This document shows positions 34,277 to 42,924 of a DNA stretch of 64,000 bases, one piece after another. A program made the position numbers and the translations under genes. The notes under the pieces are model-generated. The model worked only from the letters and a program-made list of their open reading frames with translations. It searched no databases and was not told the origin of the DNA. The stretch comes from Metarhizobium sp017305935 (GTDB lineage Bacteria; Pseudomonadota; Alphaproteobacteria; Rhizobiales; Rhizobiaceae). The number at the start of each line of letters is the position of its first letter. Positions within the stretch are counted from its first letter, which is position 1. The stretch lies in the NCBI RefSeq assembly GCF_029601685.1, contig NZ_JARRIR010000014.1:1-64000 (forward strand). The letters are read 5' to 3'.

Positions 34277-35116
34277 ATGACGTCACAAGATCTTTACCGG
34301 ATTCGCGATTTCGTGCCCGATTTCGACGCGATTGCCGCCGAGTTCGCGGCACGTAGCCGCGCGCTTTCGGCAAACGCGGACATGCTGGCGGATATTCGCT
34401 ACGGTTCGCGGCACCGGGAAATCCTCGATGTCATCCTCCCGGCGAGCCCCAGAGCCGGCGCGCCGCTGCATGTCTTCGTTCACGGCGGATACTGGCGCTC
34501 CGGCGAAAAGGAAAACTATCGTTTCGTCGCCGCGCCGGTTCTGGCCGCCGGCGGTATCGCTGCCCTTGTCGAATACGATCTGATGCCGGGCGAGCGTCTC
34601 GACGTGCTGGTCGGCCAGGTGCGACGGTCCGTCGTCTGGCTCCAGCAGCATGCCAGCGATTTTGGCGCCGATCCGGCACGGCTGTCGGTCAGCGGCCATT
34701 CGGCAGGCGCACATCTCGCCTCATTCCTGGCGGCGACCGGCCCGGCAGAAACGGAAGCGCCGCGGTTGCCCGATTTGAAAGGGCTCCTGCTGATCAGCGG
34801 CATCTATGACCTCTCGGGAATACCGGACAGCTTCCTTCGGGATGAAGCCCGGATGACACCGACCGAAGCACAGGCCTGGTCACCTCTGACCTCGCAGCAA
34901 CGAGCATGCCCCAAGCGCATCATAGCCTTTGGCGGTGACGAGACGCCACCGTTCCACGAACAGGCGTCGGAGTTCCAGGCGCGGCTGAACAATCAGAACA
35001 ACCAATCCCGGCTCCTCTCGGTGCCCGGTCTCAACCATATGAGCGTGGTCCTCGACCTGGCTGATCCGGATGGCGAACTCGGTCGCTGCCTCGCGGATAT
35101 GGTCTCCTCAAGCTGA
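34277..35116 (+). CDS. Alpha/beta hydrolase (kynurenine formamidase-like)
   Basis: 279 residues. The oxyanion motif VHGGYWRSGEKENY is the HGGxW pattern of bacterial kynurenine formamidase-like and carboxylesterase-like proteins. The nucleophile elbow is VSGHSAGAHLASF, and an acidic residue and His follow in AFGGDETP and PGLNHMSVV. The early part (MTSQDLYRIRDFVPDFDAI, AEFAARSRAL) also fits this group. It may release an acid from a formamide, lactone or ester. ATG 34277 follows GAGGGGAG by about 10 bases. Last gene of the operon; the next gene, lysR, converges. Confidence 0.88.
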   Translation: MTSQDLYRIRDFVPDFDAIAAEFAARSRALSANADMLADIRYGSRHREILDVILPASPRAGAPLHVFVHGGYWRSGEKENYRFVAAPVLAAGGIAALVEYDLMPGERLDVLVGQVRRSVVWLQQHASDFGADPARLSVSGHSAGAHLASFLAATGPAETEAPRLPDLKGLLLISGIYDLSGIPDSFLRDEARMTPTEAQAWSPLTSQQRACPKRIIAFGGDETPPFHEQASEFQARLNNQNNQSRLLSVPGLNHMSVVLDLADPDGELGRCLADMVSSS

Positions 35117-35120
35117 CGCT

Positions 35121-36062
35121 TCAGGCCCGCAGGGATGCGCCAAGAGAAGGCGGACCGCGTTCGACACAACCAAGTTCCAGAAGCCAGTCGAGGACGGCCG
35201 ACGCCCTCGGCGTGAGCGGCCGGCCTTTCCTGTAAACCAGCAGGAAATCGTTCTCGGTCGTCTGAAACTCTTCCAGCGGGCGCACCAGTGCGCCGCTGGC
35301 GACGAGATCGCCAACCGAATGTTGCCAGCCGAGGCCGATCCCTGCCCCGGCCAGGACGGCGTGGACGACAAGGATGTAGTTGTTGAAAGTCGAGGCGCCG
35401 CTGGAAACGGCGTAGTCGATGCCATAATGGGCCAGAAATTCCCGCCACGTATGGCCTTCGTGATAGTGACTGTCCAGATGAAGCAGGTTGTGCGCCAGAA
35501 GCGCCGCGAGCGATGATATCGGTCCATGCTTCGCCAGATAGTCGGGACTGCAAACGGGAAACATCGTCTCCCGGGTGAACGGCAGCACCTCATAGCCAGG
35601 CCAATCCACGCGCCCGTTCGTAATCGCCATCGATACTCCATCGGCTGGCAATTCGAGCTTCTTGTCGGAATTGTAGAGCTGCATCTCGATACGGGCGTCG
35701 TTGCCGGGATAGGTGGAGATCCGCGGCAGAAGCCAGTAGGTGCCGACGGTGATGGACGCATAGACCTTGATGTCCGACGCCGCCGTCGAATGGATCTCCA
35801 GCGCCGCACGCTCGATCTGGTCCAGCCCGGCTTCGACCGATCGATAGAGTTTTTCCCCGTCATCCGTCAGTTGCAGTTGCCGGTGTTTGCGATGAAACAG
35901 CGATGCGCCGAGGCCGGTTTCAAGCTGGCGGATGGCATGGCTGATGGCGGCCGGCGTGACGTTCAGCTCTTCGGAGGCCTTTGTGAAGCTTTCCAGGCGC
36001 GCGGCCGCGTCGAATACGTAGAGCAGGTTCCCCGAGGGGATGAAGCGGCGCATGTCTCGCAT
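35121..36062 (-). CDS. LysR-family regulator (GcvA-like)
   Basis: 313 residues. The N-terminal winged helix (about residues 10-65) reads LLYVFDAAARLESFTKASEE, LNVTPAAISHAIRQLETGLG and ASLFHRKHRQLQLTDDG, which is the GcvA/AmpR branch. The effector domain has LLPRISTYPGNDARIEMQLY. It is divergent from the polar-amino-acid-type ABC operon, whose first start is 120 bases away, so it is the likely activator of that operon. Two ATG codons (36062, 36053) are possible starts. Confidence 0.92.
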   Translation of the reverse strand: MRDMRRFIPSGNLLYVFDAAARLESFTKASEELNVTPAAISHAIRQLETGLGASLFHRKHRQLQLTDDGEKLYRSVEAGLDQIERAALEIHSTAASDIKVYASITVGTYWLLPRISTYPGNDARIEMQLYNSDKKLELPADGVSMAITNGRVDWPGYEVLPFTRETMFPVCSPDYLAKHGPISSLAALLAHNLLHLDSHYHEGHTWREFLAHYGIDYAVSSGASTFNNYILVVHAVLAGAGIGLGWQHSVGDLVASGALVRPLEEFQTTENDFLLVYRKGRPLTPRASAVLDWLLELGCVERGPPSLGASLRA

Positions 36063-36181
36063 GAGCTGAATTCAACCAAATATGAGTTTTTTTGCCAGTC
36101 ACAGTCGTGCTTCTTTGCACTAGCAATAGCTGACAGTCAAATTCTGTTTGCAGATTGCCAGCTGTCCGGGGAGGTGGCGGG

Positions 36182-36943
36182 ATGGAAATGCTCCATGCGG
36201 AAGGCATTCGCAAGTCGTTCGGCCATCTCGAGGTCCTGCGCGACGTCAGCCTGACGGCGAACAAGGGCGATGTCATCTCGCTGATCGGCGGCAGCGGCTC
36301 GGGCAAGTCGACATTCCTGCGATGTCTCAACTGTCTGGAGCATCCGACCCGGGGCGAGATCCGCGTCGACGGCGAAGCGATCGTCTTCAGGCCTGACGGC
36401 AATGGCAACATGGAGCCGGCCTCGAAGGCGCAGATGCGCCGCATCCGCTCCCGGCTGGCGATGGTGTTCCAGAGCTTCAACCTGTGGAGCCACATGACGC
36501 TGATCGAAAACGTCATCGAGGCGCCGATCCATGTTCTCGGCGTCGAGCGCCGGCAGGCGGTCGATGAGGGGCTGCGGCTGCTGGAGCGCGTCGGTCTCCA
36601 CGACAAGCGCGACGTCTATCCGGCCTTCCTGTCGGGCGGGCAGCAACAGCGCGGCGCCATCGCACGTGCGCTGGCCGTCCAGCCGCTCGCCATGCTGTTC
36701 GACGAGCCGACCTCGGCGCTCGATCCCGAGCTGGTCGGCGAGGTGCTGAAAGTCATCCGGGAGCTCGCGGAGGAAGGCAGGACGATGATCCTTGTCACGC
36801 ATGAAATGTCCTTCGCGCGCGAGGTCTCCAGCCAGGTGCTTTTCCTCCATGGCGGCCGGGTCGAGGAAGCGGGAGCGCCGGCGGAGGTCTTCGGCAATCC
36901 CACCTCCGAACGGCTCGCACGCTTTCTGGGCAATCTCAATTAA
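36182..36943 (+). CDS. Polar amino acid-type ABC ATP-binding protein (HisP/GlnQ-like)
   Basis: 253 residues. Walker A GGSGSGKSTFLRCLNCLEHP, Q-loop AMVFQSFNLWSHMTLIENVI, signature LSGGQQQRGAIARAL, Walker B AMLFDEPTSALDPELVGEVL and H-loop ILVTHEMSFAREV are intact and match HisP/OccP. ATG 36182 follows GGGAGG; an earlier in-frame ATG at 36155 would overlap that ribosome site. First gene of an operon that continues through the binding protein and two permeases, followed by three catabolic genes. Confidence 0.94.
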   Translation: MEMLHAEGIRKSFGHLEVLRDVSLTANKGDVISLIGGSGSGKSTFLRCLNCLEHPTRGEIRVDGEAIVFRPDGNGNMEPASKAQMRRIRSRLAMVFQSFNLWSHMTLIENVIEAPIHVLGVERRQAVDEGLRLLERVGLHDKRDVYPAFLSGGQQQRGAIARALAVQPLAMLFDEPTSALDPELVGEVLKVIRELAEEGRTMILVTHEMSFAREVSSQVLFLHGGRVEEAGAPAEVFGNPTSERLARFLGNLN

Positions 36944-36969
36944 CGTTCCAAGACAAAAAGGGGAGTAGA

Positions 36970-37746
36970 ATGAAGAAAATCATGCTGGGCATGATCGCGG
37001 GCGCCGTGCTCGCGATGACCGGAACCGCCTATGCCGAAAAGACCCGTGTCGGCTTTGCGCCGGAGCCTTATCCGCCGTTCTGGGTGGCGGATGCCAACGG
37101 CAACTGGACGGGCTGGGAGGTCGAGATGATCGATGCGGTCTGTGCCGAAGCCAAGCTCGACTGCGAACGCGTTCCCGTCGCATGGGAAGGGATCATTCCC
37201 GCCCTTCTCGGCGGCAAGATCGACATGATCATGAACTCGATGCGCATCAACGACGAACGCCGCAAGGTCATCGATTTCTCCGACAAGTATTACGAGGTGC
37301 CGACCGTGGTCGTGGCCGCCAAGTCCGCCACGATCGACACGACGCCCGAGAGCATGGACGGCAAGGTCATCGGCGTTCAGGTCTCGACCGGCCAGCAGGC
37401 CTATGCGGAAAAGAACTTCGCCGCACACGCCTCCGACATCCGCGGCTACAACACCCAGGACGAGGCCTACCAGGATCTCGCCGCCGGCCGCATCGACGTC
37501 GTCATCGACGGCGTGGTCGCCATCAACGAGTTCCTCAAGTCGCCATCCGGCGCCTGCTGCGAATCCAAGGGCGTGCTCAAGCGCGATCCGTCGACGCTTG
37601 GCGAGGGTTATGGCGTCGGCCTGCGCAAGGACGATGCCGCGCTCAAGGCGAAGATCAACGCCGCGATTGCCACGATCCGCAAGAACGGAACCTACGACGC
37701 CATCACCAAGAAGTATTTCGACTTCGACATCTACGGTGGCGACTGA
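36970..37746 (+). CDS. Periplasmic polar amino acid-type binding protein (HisJ/ArgT-like)
   Basis: 258 residues with a Sec signal (MKKIMLGMIAGAVLAMTGTA then YA). The mature chain has family segments VGFAPEPYPPFWVADANGNW, GWEVEMIDAVCAEAKLDCER, WEGIIPALLGGKIDMIMNSM, INDERRKVIDFSDKYYEVPT and IGVQVSTGQQAYAEKNF. Arg in MNSMRINDERRK usually binds the ligand's carboxylate. Two Cys pairs (CAEAKLDC and ACC) are seen, as in lysine/arginine/ornithine- and opine-binding proteins. The neighbouring enzymes argue for a hydroxyacid or opine-like ligand. Confidence 0.93.
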   Translation: MKKIMLGMIAGAVLAMTGTAYAEKTRVGFAPEPYPPFWVADANGNWTGWEVEMIDAVCAEAKLDCERVPVAWEGIIPALLGGKIDMIMNSMRINDERRKVIDFSDKYYEVPTVVVAAKSATIDTTPESMDGKVIGVQVSTGQQAYAEKNFAAHASDIRGYNTQDEAYQDLAAGRIDVVIDGVVAINEFLKSPSGACCESKGVLKRDPSTLGEGYGVGLRKDDAALKAKINAAIATIRKNGTYDAITKKYFDFDIYGGD

Positions 37747-37785
37747 GAGCTGCGCCCGGGGTTCGATGCCCCGGGGCCTGATGCT

Positions 37786-37799
37786 GGAGAACGACGATT
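37786..37799 (+). promoter_or_regulatory. Ribosome site and probable ATT start codon of the HisQ-like gene
   Basis: GGAGA (37786-37790) stands 6 bases before ATT 37797, which opens the frame NELFDTIWSPAAAS that belongs to the HisQ-like permease. There is an in-frame stop at 37779 and no ATG, GTG or TTG between it and ATG 37878. ATT is a rare but known bacterial start codon (as in infC). Confidence 0.55.
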
Positions 37800-38534
37800 A
37801 ACGAACTGTTCGACACGATCTGGTCTCCCGCCGCCGCCAGCATCGAGCTGCTGACGGCGGGAGGGTGGGCGAGCGCCATGCTCGTCGGACTCATGCGCTC
37901 CCTGACCATCGCCTTCGGCGCCTTTGCCCTCGGACTGGTCATCGGCGTCGCCGGCGCGCTGGGCAAGCTCGGTGGCGGCGGCGCGACGCGGCAGGCCCTC
38001 GACCTTTATACGACGATCGTGCGGTCGGTGCCGGAGCTGGTGCTGATCCTCATCGTCTATTTCGCCGGCGCCGATCTGATCAACGGCGTGCTCACCGCCT
38101 TCGGCCAGGAGAAGATCGATTTCAACGGGGCGGTCGCCGGGATCGTCGTGCTGGCCGTCGTGCAAGGGGCCTATTCCACCGAGGTGATCCGCGGCGCAAT
38201 CCTTTCCGTTCCCTACGGCCAGATCGAAGCGGCCCATGCCTACGGCATGTCGCCGTGGCTGACGCTGCGGCGCGTCACGCTGCCGGCGCTGCTGCCCTTC
38301 GCCCTGCCGGGGCTCTCGAACCTCTGGCTGATCGCGATGAAGGATACGGCATTGCTCGCGGTGCTCGGCTTCGGCGAGCTGACACAGGTCACCCGCCAGG
38401 CGGCGGGCACCACGAAAGCCTATTTCACCTTCTTCATCGCCGCCGGCGGCATGTATCTGCTGGCGACGATGCTCTCCAATCTCCTCTCCCGCCGGCTGGA
38501 AGCCTGGGCGACGAAGGGCGTGGCGCATGTCTAG
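37797..38534 (+). CDS. Polar amino acid-type ABC permease (HisQ-like), probable ATT start
   Basis: 245 residues from ATT 37797, or 218 from the first ATG (37878). The 27 residues before the ATG (NELFDTIWSPAAAS, then IELLTAGGWASA) fit the amino-terminal part of HisQ-like proteins and give family length; they are preceded by a proper ribosome site. The body has five membrane segments, VRSVPELVLILIVYFAG (the typical IRGVPELLLLLL-like helix) and the EAA loop EAAHAYGMSPWLTLRRVTLP. It would pair with the HisM-like permease. Its stop overlaps the start of the next gene. Confidence 0.88.
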   Translation: MNELFDTIWSPAAASIELLTAGGWASAMLVGLMRSLTIAFGAFALGLVIGVAGALGKLGGGGATRQALDLYTTIVRSVPELVLILIVYFAGADLINGVLTAFGQEKIDFNGAVAGIVVLAVVQGAYSTEVIRGAILSVPYGQIEAAHAYGMSPWLTLRRVTLPALLPFALPGLSNLWLIAMKDTALLAVLGFGELTQVTRQAAGTTKAYFTFFIAAGGMYLLATMLSNLLSRRLEAWATKGVAHV

Positions 38535-39357
38535 CGGATCAAATGGAATGGTCCATCGCGAGAAAGTCGCCGCCGGGCGCCTTCGCATGGATACGGGCAC
38601 ACTGACGCCCATCGTGGCGGCCGCCGTTCTCGCCATCTATGCCGCGCTGCGGATGCGCTGGGATTGGCTCGGCGATTATTATCCGCTTCTGGTGCGCGGG
38701 CTGGGCATGACGGTGCTGCTGGTGGTCATCACCAGTTCGCTCGGCATGCTCCTGGCGATCCCCATCGGCCTCGTGCAGGTGGTCGGCCCGAAATGGCTGG
38801 CGCTGCCGGCGCGCGCATTTTGCACCGTGATCCGTGGAACTCCGCTGCTGCTCCAGCTCTGGCTGCTCTATTACGGCCTTGGATCGCTGTTCCCGCAGTT
38901 TCCCTGGATTCGCGAATCCGGACTGTGGCCGATCCTGAGGCAGGCGTGGCCCTATGCATTGCTCGGGCTGACACTATCCTATGCGGCCTATGAGGGCGAG
39001 GTTTTCCGCGGCGCCTTCAAGGGCGTGCCCAAGGGCCAGCTCGATGCCGCGCGGGCCTATGGCATGTCCGGCTTCCTGACGTTCCGGCGCATATGGCTGC
39101 CGCAGGCCTTCCGCCGGGCGATGCCGACGCTGGCCGGAGAAACGATCCTCCAGCTTAAGGCCACGCCGCTGGTGGCGACGATCACGGTGGTCGATGTCTA
39201 TTCGGTGGCCGCACAGGTTCGCCAGCAAACCTATCTGACATACGAGCCACTTCTCCTCATCTGCGCGATCTACATCGTCTTGGCGGTGGTGATCACCAGG
39301 GTCTTCACCCTTCTTTCCGGGAAAAGCCGGGACAACACTGCATTCCGCAAAACCTGA
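38527..39357 (+). CDS. Polar amino acid-type ABC permease (HisM-like)
   Basis: 276 residues, somewhat longer than HisM (about 235) because of a 30-40-residue N-terminal extension. Starts at 38548 or 38587 are possible alternatives. VIRGTPLLLQLWLLYYGLGS and the EAA loop DAARAYGMSGFLTFRRIWLP are family signatures. GETILQLKATPLVATITVVD matches the helix that contacts the ligand in HisM/ArtM proteins. It overlaps the HisQ-like gene by 8 bases. Confidence 0.92.
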   Translation: MSSGSNGMVHREKVAAGRLRMDTGTLTPIVAAAVLAIYAALRMRWDWLGDYYPLLVRGLGMTVLLVVITSSLGMLLAIPIGLVQVVGPKWLALPARAFCTVIRGTPLLLQLWLLYYGLGSLFPQFPWIRESGLWPILRQAWPYALLGLTLSYAAYEGEVFRGAFKGVPKGQLDAARAYGMSGFLTFRRIWLPQAFRRAMPTLAGETILQLKATPLVATITVVDVYSVAAQVRQQTYLTYEPLLLICAIYIVLAVVITRVFTLLSGKSRDNTAFRKT

Positions 39358-39376
39358 CGGCAAAAGAGCACGCATC

Positions 39377-40156
39377 ATGTCACTTACTCTGGGCAAAAGC
39401 CTGAAAGCGCGACTTCGCAGCGAAAAGCCGGTCTTCGGCGCTTGGGTGGGAATTCCCCATCCCATCGTCATTGAACTGATGGCGCGGGCGCAGTTCGGCT
39501 TCCTCCTCCTCGACGGCGAGCATTCTCCAATCGACGTCAACGCGCTCGGGGGCCTTCTGCCGGCAGCCGAACTGCACGGCGCGCCGACGATCTTCCGCAC
39601 GCGGTCGAAATCGGCCGGTGACATCAAGGCCGCGCTCGATGCGGGCGTATCCGGCATCATGGTGCCGATGATCGAAACCGCGGAGGAAGCCGCGTCGATC
39701 GTTGCCCATTGCCGCTATGCACCGGCGGGCGCGCGTGGCATCGGCCCTTGGCGGGCCTCGGGTTATTACGAGGATTTCGACGCCTATCTTGCGGGCGCCA
39801 ACGACGCGACGACGCTGTTCCTGCAGCTCGAAAGCGTCAAGGGTCTTGCCAATCTGGAGGCGATCCTGGCCGTGGAAGGGTTCGACGTCCTGTTCGTCGG
39901 TCCGGCCGATCTCGCCAGCTCGCTGGGGCTGCCGATCGGCCGGTTCGATGGCGAACTGCGCAAGGTGTTGCGCCGTGTCGCCGAAGCGGCGCGGCGGGCG
40001 GGCAAGCTGGCGGCCATCGATGCGCCGAACACGTCCCTCATTCCCGATCTGATCGATATGGGTTATTCGCTCTTCACCATCGGTTCCGACACCGGCTTCG
40101 TCCAGGCATCGGGGCGCAGCCTGGTCAGCGAGCTGGCCGCCATCGCGGAAAGGTAA
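39377..40156 (+). CDS. HpcH/HpaI-family aldolase
   Basis: 259 residues of the class II pyruvate aldolase family (HpaI, GarL, RhmA). Metal ligands and active-site residues are recognisable: LLDGEHSPIDVNAL (base His with Glu/Asp), FRTRSKSAGDIKAALDAGVS (Arg binding pyruvate), FLQLESVKGLANLEAI (Glu ligand) and LFVGPADLASSLGLP (Asp ligand). It should split a 4-hydroxy-2-oxoacid into pyruvate or oxaloacetate and an aldehyde. It follows the HisM-like gene by 19 bases and precedes two hydroxyacid dehydrogenases that could supply its 2-oxoacid substrate. Confidence 0.93.
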   Translation: MSLTLGKSLKARLRSEKPVFGAWVGIPHPIVIELMARAQFGFLLLDGEHSPIDVNALGGLLPAAELHGAPTIFRTRSKSAGDIKAALDAGVSGIMVPMIETAEEAASIVAHCRYAPAGARGIGPWRASGYYEDFDAYLAGANDATTLFLQLESVKGLANLEAILAVEGFDVLFVGPADLASSLGLPIGRFDGELRKVLRRVAEAARRAGKLAAIDAPNTSLIPDLIDMGYSLFTIGSDTGFVQASGRSLVSELAAIAER

Positions 40157-40160
40157 GCAT

Positions 40161-41534
40161 ATGGTCGATCTCGATGACATCAGGCAACTCGTGGGCGCGC
40201 GCAACGTCGTGGACGGGCCGGCGCTGCGCCAGCGGCCGCAGGACTTCTGGATTCATGCGCCGACCGAGGCGCTGGGACTGGCACGGCCGGCGGACGTGCG
40301 GGAACTCTCCGTCCTGCTCGGGCTCTGCCATGCGCAAGGTCAGGCCGTCATCGTCGAGGGTGGGCGCACCAATCTCGTGAGCGCGACGCAATCGACGGCC
40401 GAAACGCTGCTGATCTCGCTCGACCGCCTCGACGACATCGACGCGCCGGACCGGCAGGCAATGACCGTCGAGGTCGGCGCCGGCGCGATCGTCGAGACGA
40501 TCCAGCAGCGCTGCGTCGCCGACGGCCTTCGTTTCGGCCTCGATTTCGGGGCAAGGGGCAGCGCCACGCTGGGCGGGGCGCTCTCCACCAATGCCGGCGG
40601 CTTCCAGGCGCTGCGCTACGGGGTGGCGCGCGACCAGGTTCTCGGCCTCGAATGCGTGCTGGCGGACGGCACCGTGCTCAGCCATCTCACGCCCTTCGTC
40701 AAGGACAATACCGGCTACGACCTGAAGCATCTGTTCATCGGCTCGGAGGGAACGCTCGGCGTCATCACGCGGGCCGTGCTCAAGCTGCATCCCGCGCCAC
40801 AATCGGTCAACACCGCCCTGCTCGCCTTCGGGAGTTTTGACGCGGTCGCGGAAACGCTCGGCCTGATGGGGCGTGATCTGCACGGCACGCTGTCCTCCTT
40901 CGAGATCATGTGGGCCGAGTTCTTCCATTTCAACGTCGATGCGCTCCTGAACGGGCGCTCGCCGATCACAGGCCGCTTTCCCTATTATGTCCTGTGCGAA
41001 TCGGAAGGCTTCGAGGCCGACGTGGATGCAGCACTCTTCGAGAGCGTCGTCGGCCGGGCCGTCGAGAAAGGGCTGGTCGCCGATGCGGTCATCGCATCTT
41101 CCTCGCGCCAGCGGCAGGAACTGTGGAAGATTCGCGAGGATTTCGAAGCCGAGATGCGCCTGTTCACGACGATGATCGATTTCGATGTGTCGCTCCCGCT
41201 CGGCCGCATGGAGGCTTTCGTCGACGACGTCGCGCGCTGCCTGAACGAGGAGGTGCCCGATAATCTCGGCCTTCATGTGCTCGGGCATCTTGGCGACGGC
41301 AACCTGCATGTCACGACCGGCCTTCCCACGCCGGAAGGCAAGAGCGCGGTCCGCCGGCTGGTCTACGGACTGATTTCCCACTATGGCGGATCGATCTCAG
41401 CCGAACACGGCATCGGCCTCGCCAAGCGCGACTATCTGCATCATTCCCGGACGGCGGCGGAGGTCGCCACCATGCGGCTGCTGAAGAATGCGCTCGACCC
41501 GAAGGGCATCCTCAATCCCGGCAAGATCATCTGA
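40161..41534 (+). CDS. FAD-linked D-2-hydroxyacid dehydrogenase (GlcD/D2HGDH-like)
   Basis: 457 residues with an FAD_binding_4 (VAO-type) domain (residues ~30-210) and an FAD_oxidase_C domain. VIVEGGRTNLVSATQST and GALSTNAGGFQALRYG bind FAD; KDNTGYDLKHLFIGSEGTLG is the signature of D-2-hydroxyglutarate and D-lactate dehydrogenases. The metal-binding HVLGHLGDGNLH and active-site EHGIGLAKRDYL are present. It would oxidise the D isomer of a 2-hydroxyacid to its 2-oxoacid and pass electrons to ETF or quinone. The gene starts 4 bases after the aldolase stop. Confidence 0.92.
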   Translation: MVDLDDIRQLVGARNVVDGPALRQRPQDFWIHAPTEALGLARPADVRELSVLLGLCHAQGQAVIVEGGRTNLVSATQSTAETLLISLDRLDDIDAPDRQAMTVEVGAGAIVETIQQRCVADGLRFGLDFGARGSATLGGALSTNAGGFQALRYGVARDQVLGLECVLADGTVLSHLTPFVKDNTGYDLKHLFIGSEGTLGVITRAVLKLHPAPQSVNTALLAFGSFDAVAETLGLMGRDLHGTLSSFEIMWAEFFHFNVDALLNGRSPITGRFPYYVLCESEGFEADVDAALFESVVGRAVEKGLVADAVIASSSRQRQELWKIREDFEAEMRLFTTMIDFDVSLPLGRMEAFVDDVARCLNEEVPDNLGLHVLGHLGDGNLHVTTGLPTPEGKSAVRRLVYGLISHYGGSISAEHGIGLAKRDYLHHSRTAAEVATMRLLKNALDPKGILNPGKII

Positions 41535-41584
41535 CTTGCCGTCACAGCCATGAAGGCTCCGATTTTCAACCCGACTGGAAGACG

Positions 41585-42769
41585 ATGTTCAAGCCGCCCC
41601 TCGACAAGATCGTGAATACCGACGACCTGGAGCGTTCGGCCAGACGCTATCTCCCAAGGATGCTCTACGACTGGATCGCCGGCGGGGCGGGCGACGAAAG
41701 CGGCCTGCGCGAGAATAGCGAAACCTTCCGGCGCTTCCGCTTCCTGCCGCGCTATCTGCGTGACGTCAGCGCCTGTTCGATTTCCAGGCGCGTGCTCGAC
41801 CGCGTGTTCTCCGGGCCGCTGGGGATTGCCCCAATGGGCTATGCGGGCCTGTTCCGGCCGCAGGCGGAGCTGTTCTTCGCGCGGACGGCGAAGCGACATG
41901 ACGTGCCCTATATCATGTCCGGCGTCAGCGTCGCCTCGATGGAGGCCGCCGCCGAGATCGCCGGCGCGAACCTCTGGTACCAGCTTTATACGACTGCCGA
42001 CGACGCCATCAATACCGACATGATCCGGCGTGCCGAGGCTTGTGGCTGCGGCGCGCTGGTGATCACGGTGGACATTCCCGTGGCGGCCAAGCGCGAGCGC
42101 GACATCCGCAACGGCATCGACATTCCGCCAAAACTCTCCGCACGGACCATCCTCGACGGCCTGCTTCATCCGGGCTGGACGCTGCGCTATCTTCGCACGG
42201 GCGGCCTGCCGGTGATGGAGAACTGGGCGCCCTATCTGCCCAAGGGCTCTTCCGGGCTCGATGTCGCGAAATTCTCGATCGAGCACGGCTATGCGCTACA
42301 GACCTGGGACCACCTCCGGCGGTTCCGCCAGCTCTGGCCGGGCGCGCTCGTCGTCAAGGGCATCCTGCATCCGGAGGACGCGCGCCTTGTGCGCGAGGAA
42401 GGAGCGGACGCGATCATCGTCTCCAACCATGGCGGTCGGCAGTTCGATCGCGCGGCACGGTCCATCGATTGCCTGCCGGCGATCCGAGCGGCCGTTGGAC
42501 CGGATTTTCCGGTGATGTTCGATGGCGGCGTTCGCCGGGGATCGGATATCCTCGCGCTGCTGTGCCTTGGGGTCGACTATGTCTTCGCCGGTCGGGCCTT
42601 CCTCTACGGCGCCGCCGGCCTCGGACAAGACGGCGTCGACCGGGCGATGGAGATATTCAACGACGAACTCTCTGGCCTGATGCGGCAGATCGGATGCTTC
42701 GACCTGGATAGCCCCAGTCTGGAAGCCGTCATGATCGACAGCTTCGAACAGACCAAACGCCATCCTTGA
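41585..42769 (+). CDS. FMN-dependent L-2-hydroxyacid dehydrogenase (LldD/glycolate oxidase-like)
   Basis: 394 residues, the size of LldD. The family map is clear: YDWIAGGAGDESGLRENSET, GPLGIAPMGYAGLFRPQAEL, LWYQLYTTADD, VITVDIPVAAKRERDIRNGI, catalytic VSNHGGRQFDRA (His) and DGGVRRGSDILALLCLGVDY for FMN phosphate. It oxidises an L-2-hydroxyacid to the 2-oxoacid. With the preceding D-specific enzyme, the operon can process both isomers of the same compound or a racemised mixture, both feeding the aldolase (inference). Confidence 0.93.
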   Translation: MFKPPLDKIVNTDDLERSARRYLPRMLYDWIAGGAGDESGLRENSETFRRFRFLPRYLRDVSACSISRRVLDRVFSGPLGIAPMGYAGLFRPQAELFFARTAKRHDVPYIMSGVSVASMEAAAEIAGANLWYQLYTTADDAINTDMIRRAEACGCGALVITVDIPVAAKRERDIRNGIDIPPKLSARTILDGLLHPGWTLRYLRTGGLPVMENWAPYLPKGSSGLDVAKFSIEHGYALQTWDHLRRFRQLWPGALVVKGILHPEDARLVREEGADAIIVSNHGGRQFDRAARSIDCLPAIRAAVGPDFPVMFDGGVRRGSDILALLCLGVDYVFAGRAFLYGAAGLGQDGVDRAMEIFNDELSGLMRQIGCFDLDSPSLEAVMIDSFEQTKRHP

Positions 42770-42924
42770 GGAATGACATGAAACAAGACCGAAAGCCTCA
42801 CATTGGGCTTGTCGCACATTTTCCTGGCTATCGCCGGAGAGGCAATAGATCTTTCGGATCAATCTTCATCCTGTTGCCGCCGGCCGGGCCTGCTCGCCTC
42901 ACTCGCCACCGCCCTGCCGAAGTG

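Noticed and set aside
42770..42924. Small plus-strand frame after the LldD-like gene
   Set aside because: No ribosome site and no similarity; convergent intergenic sequence.
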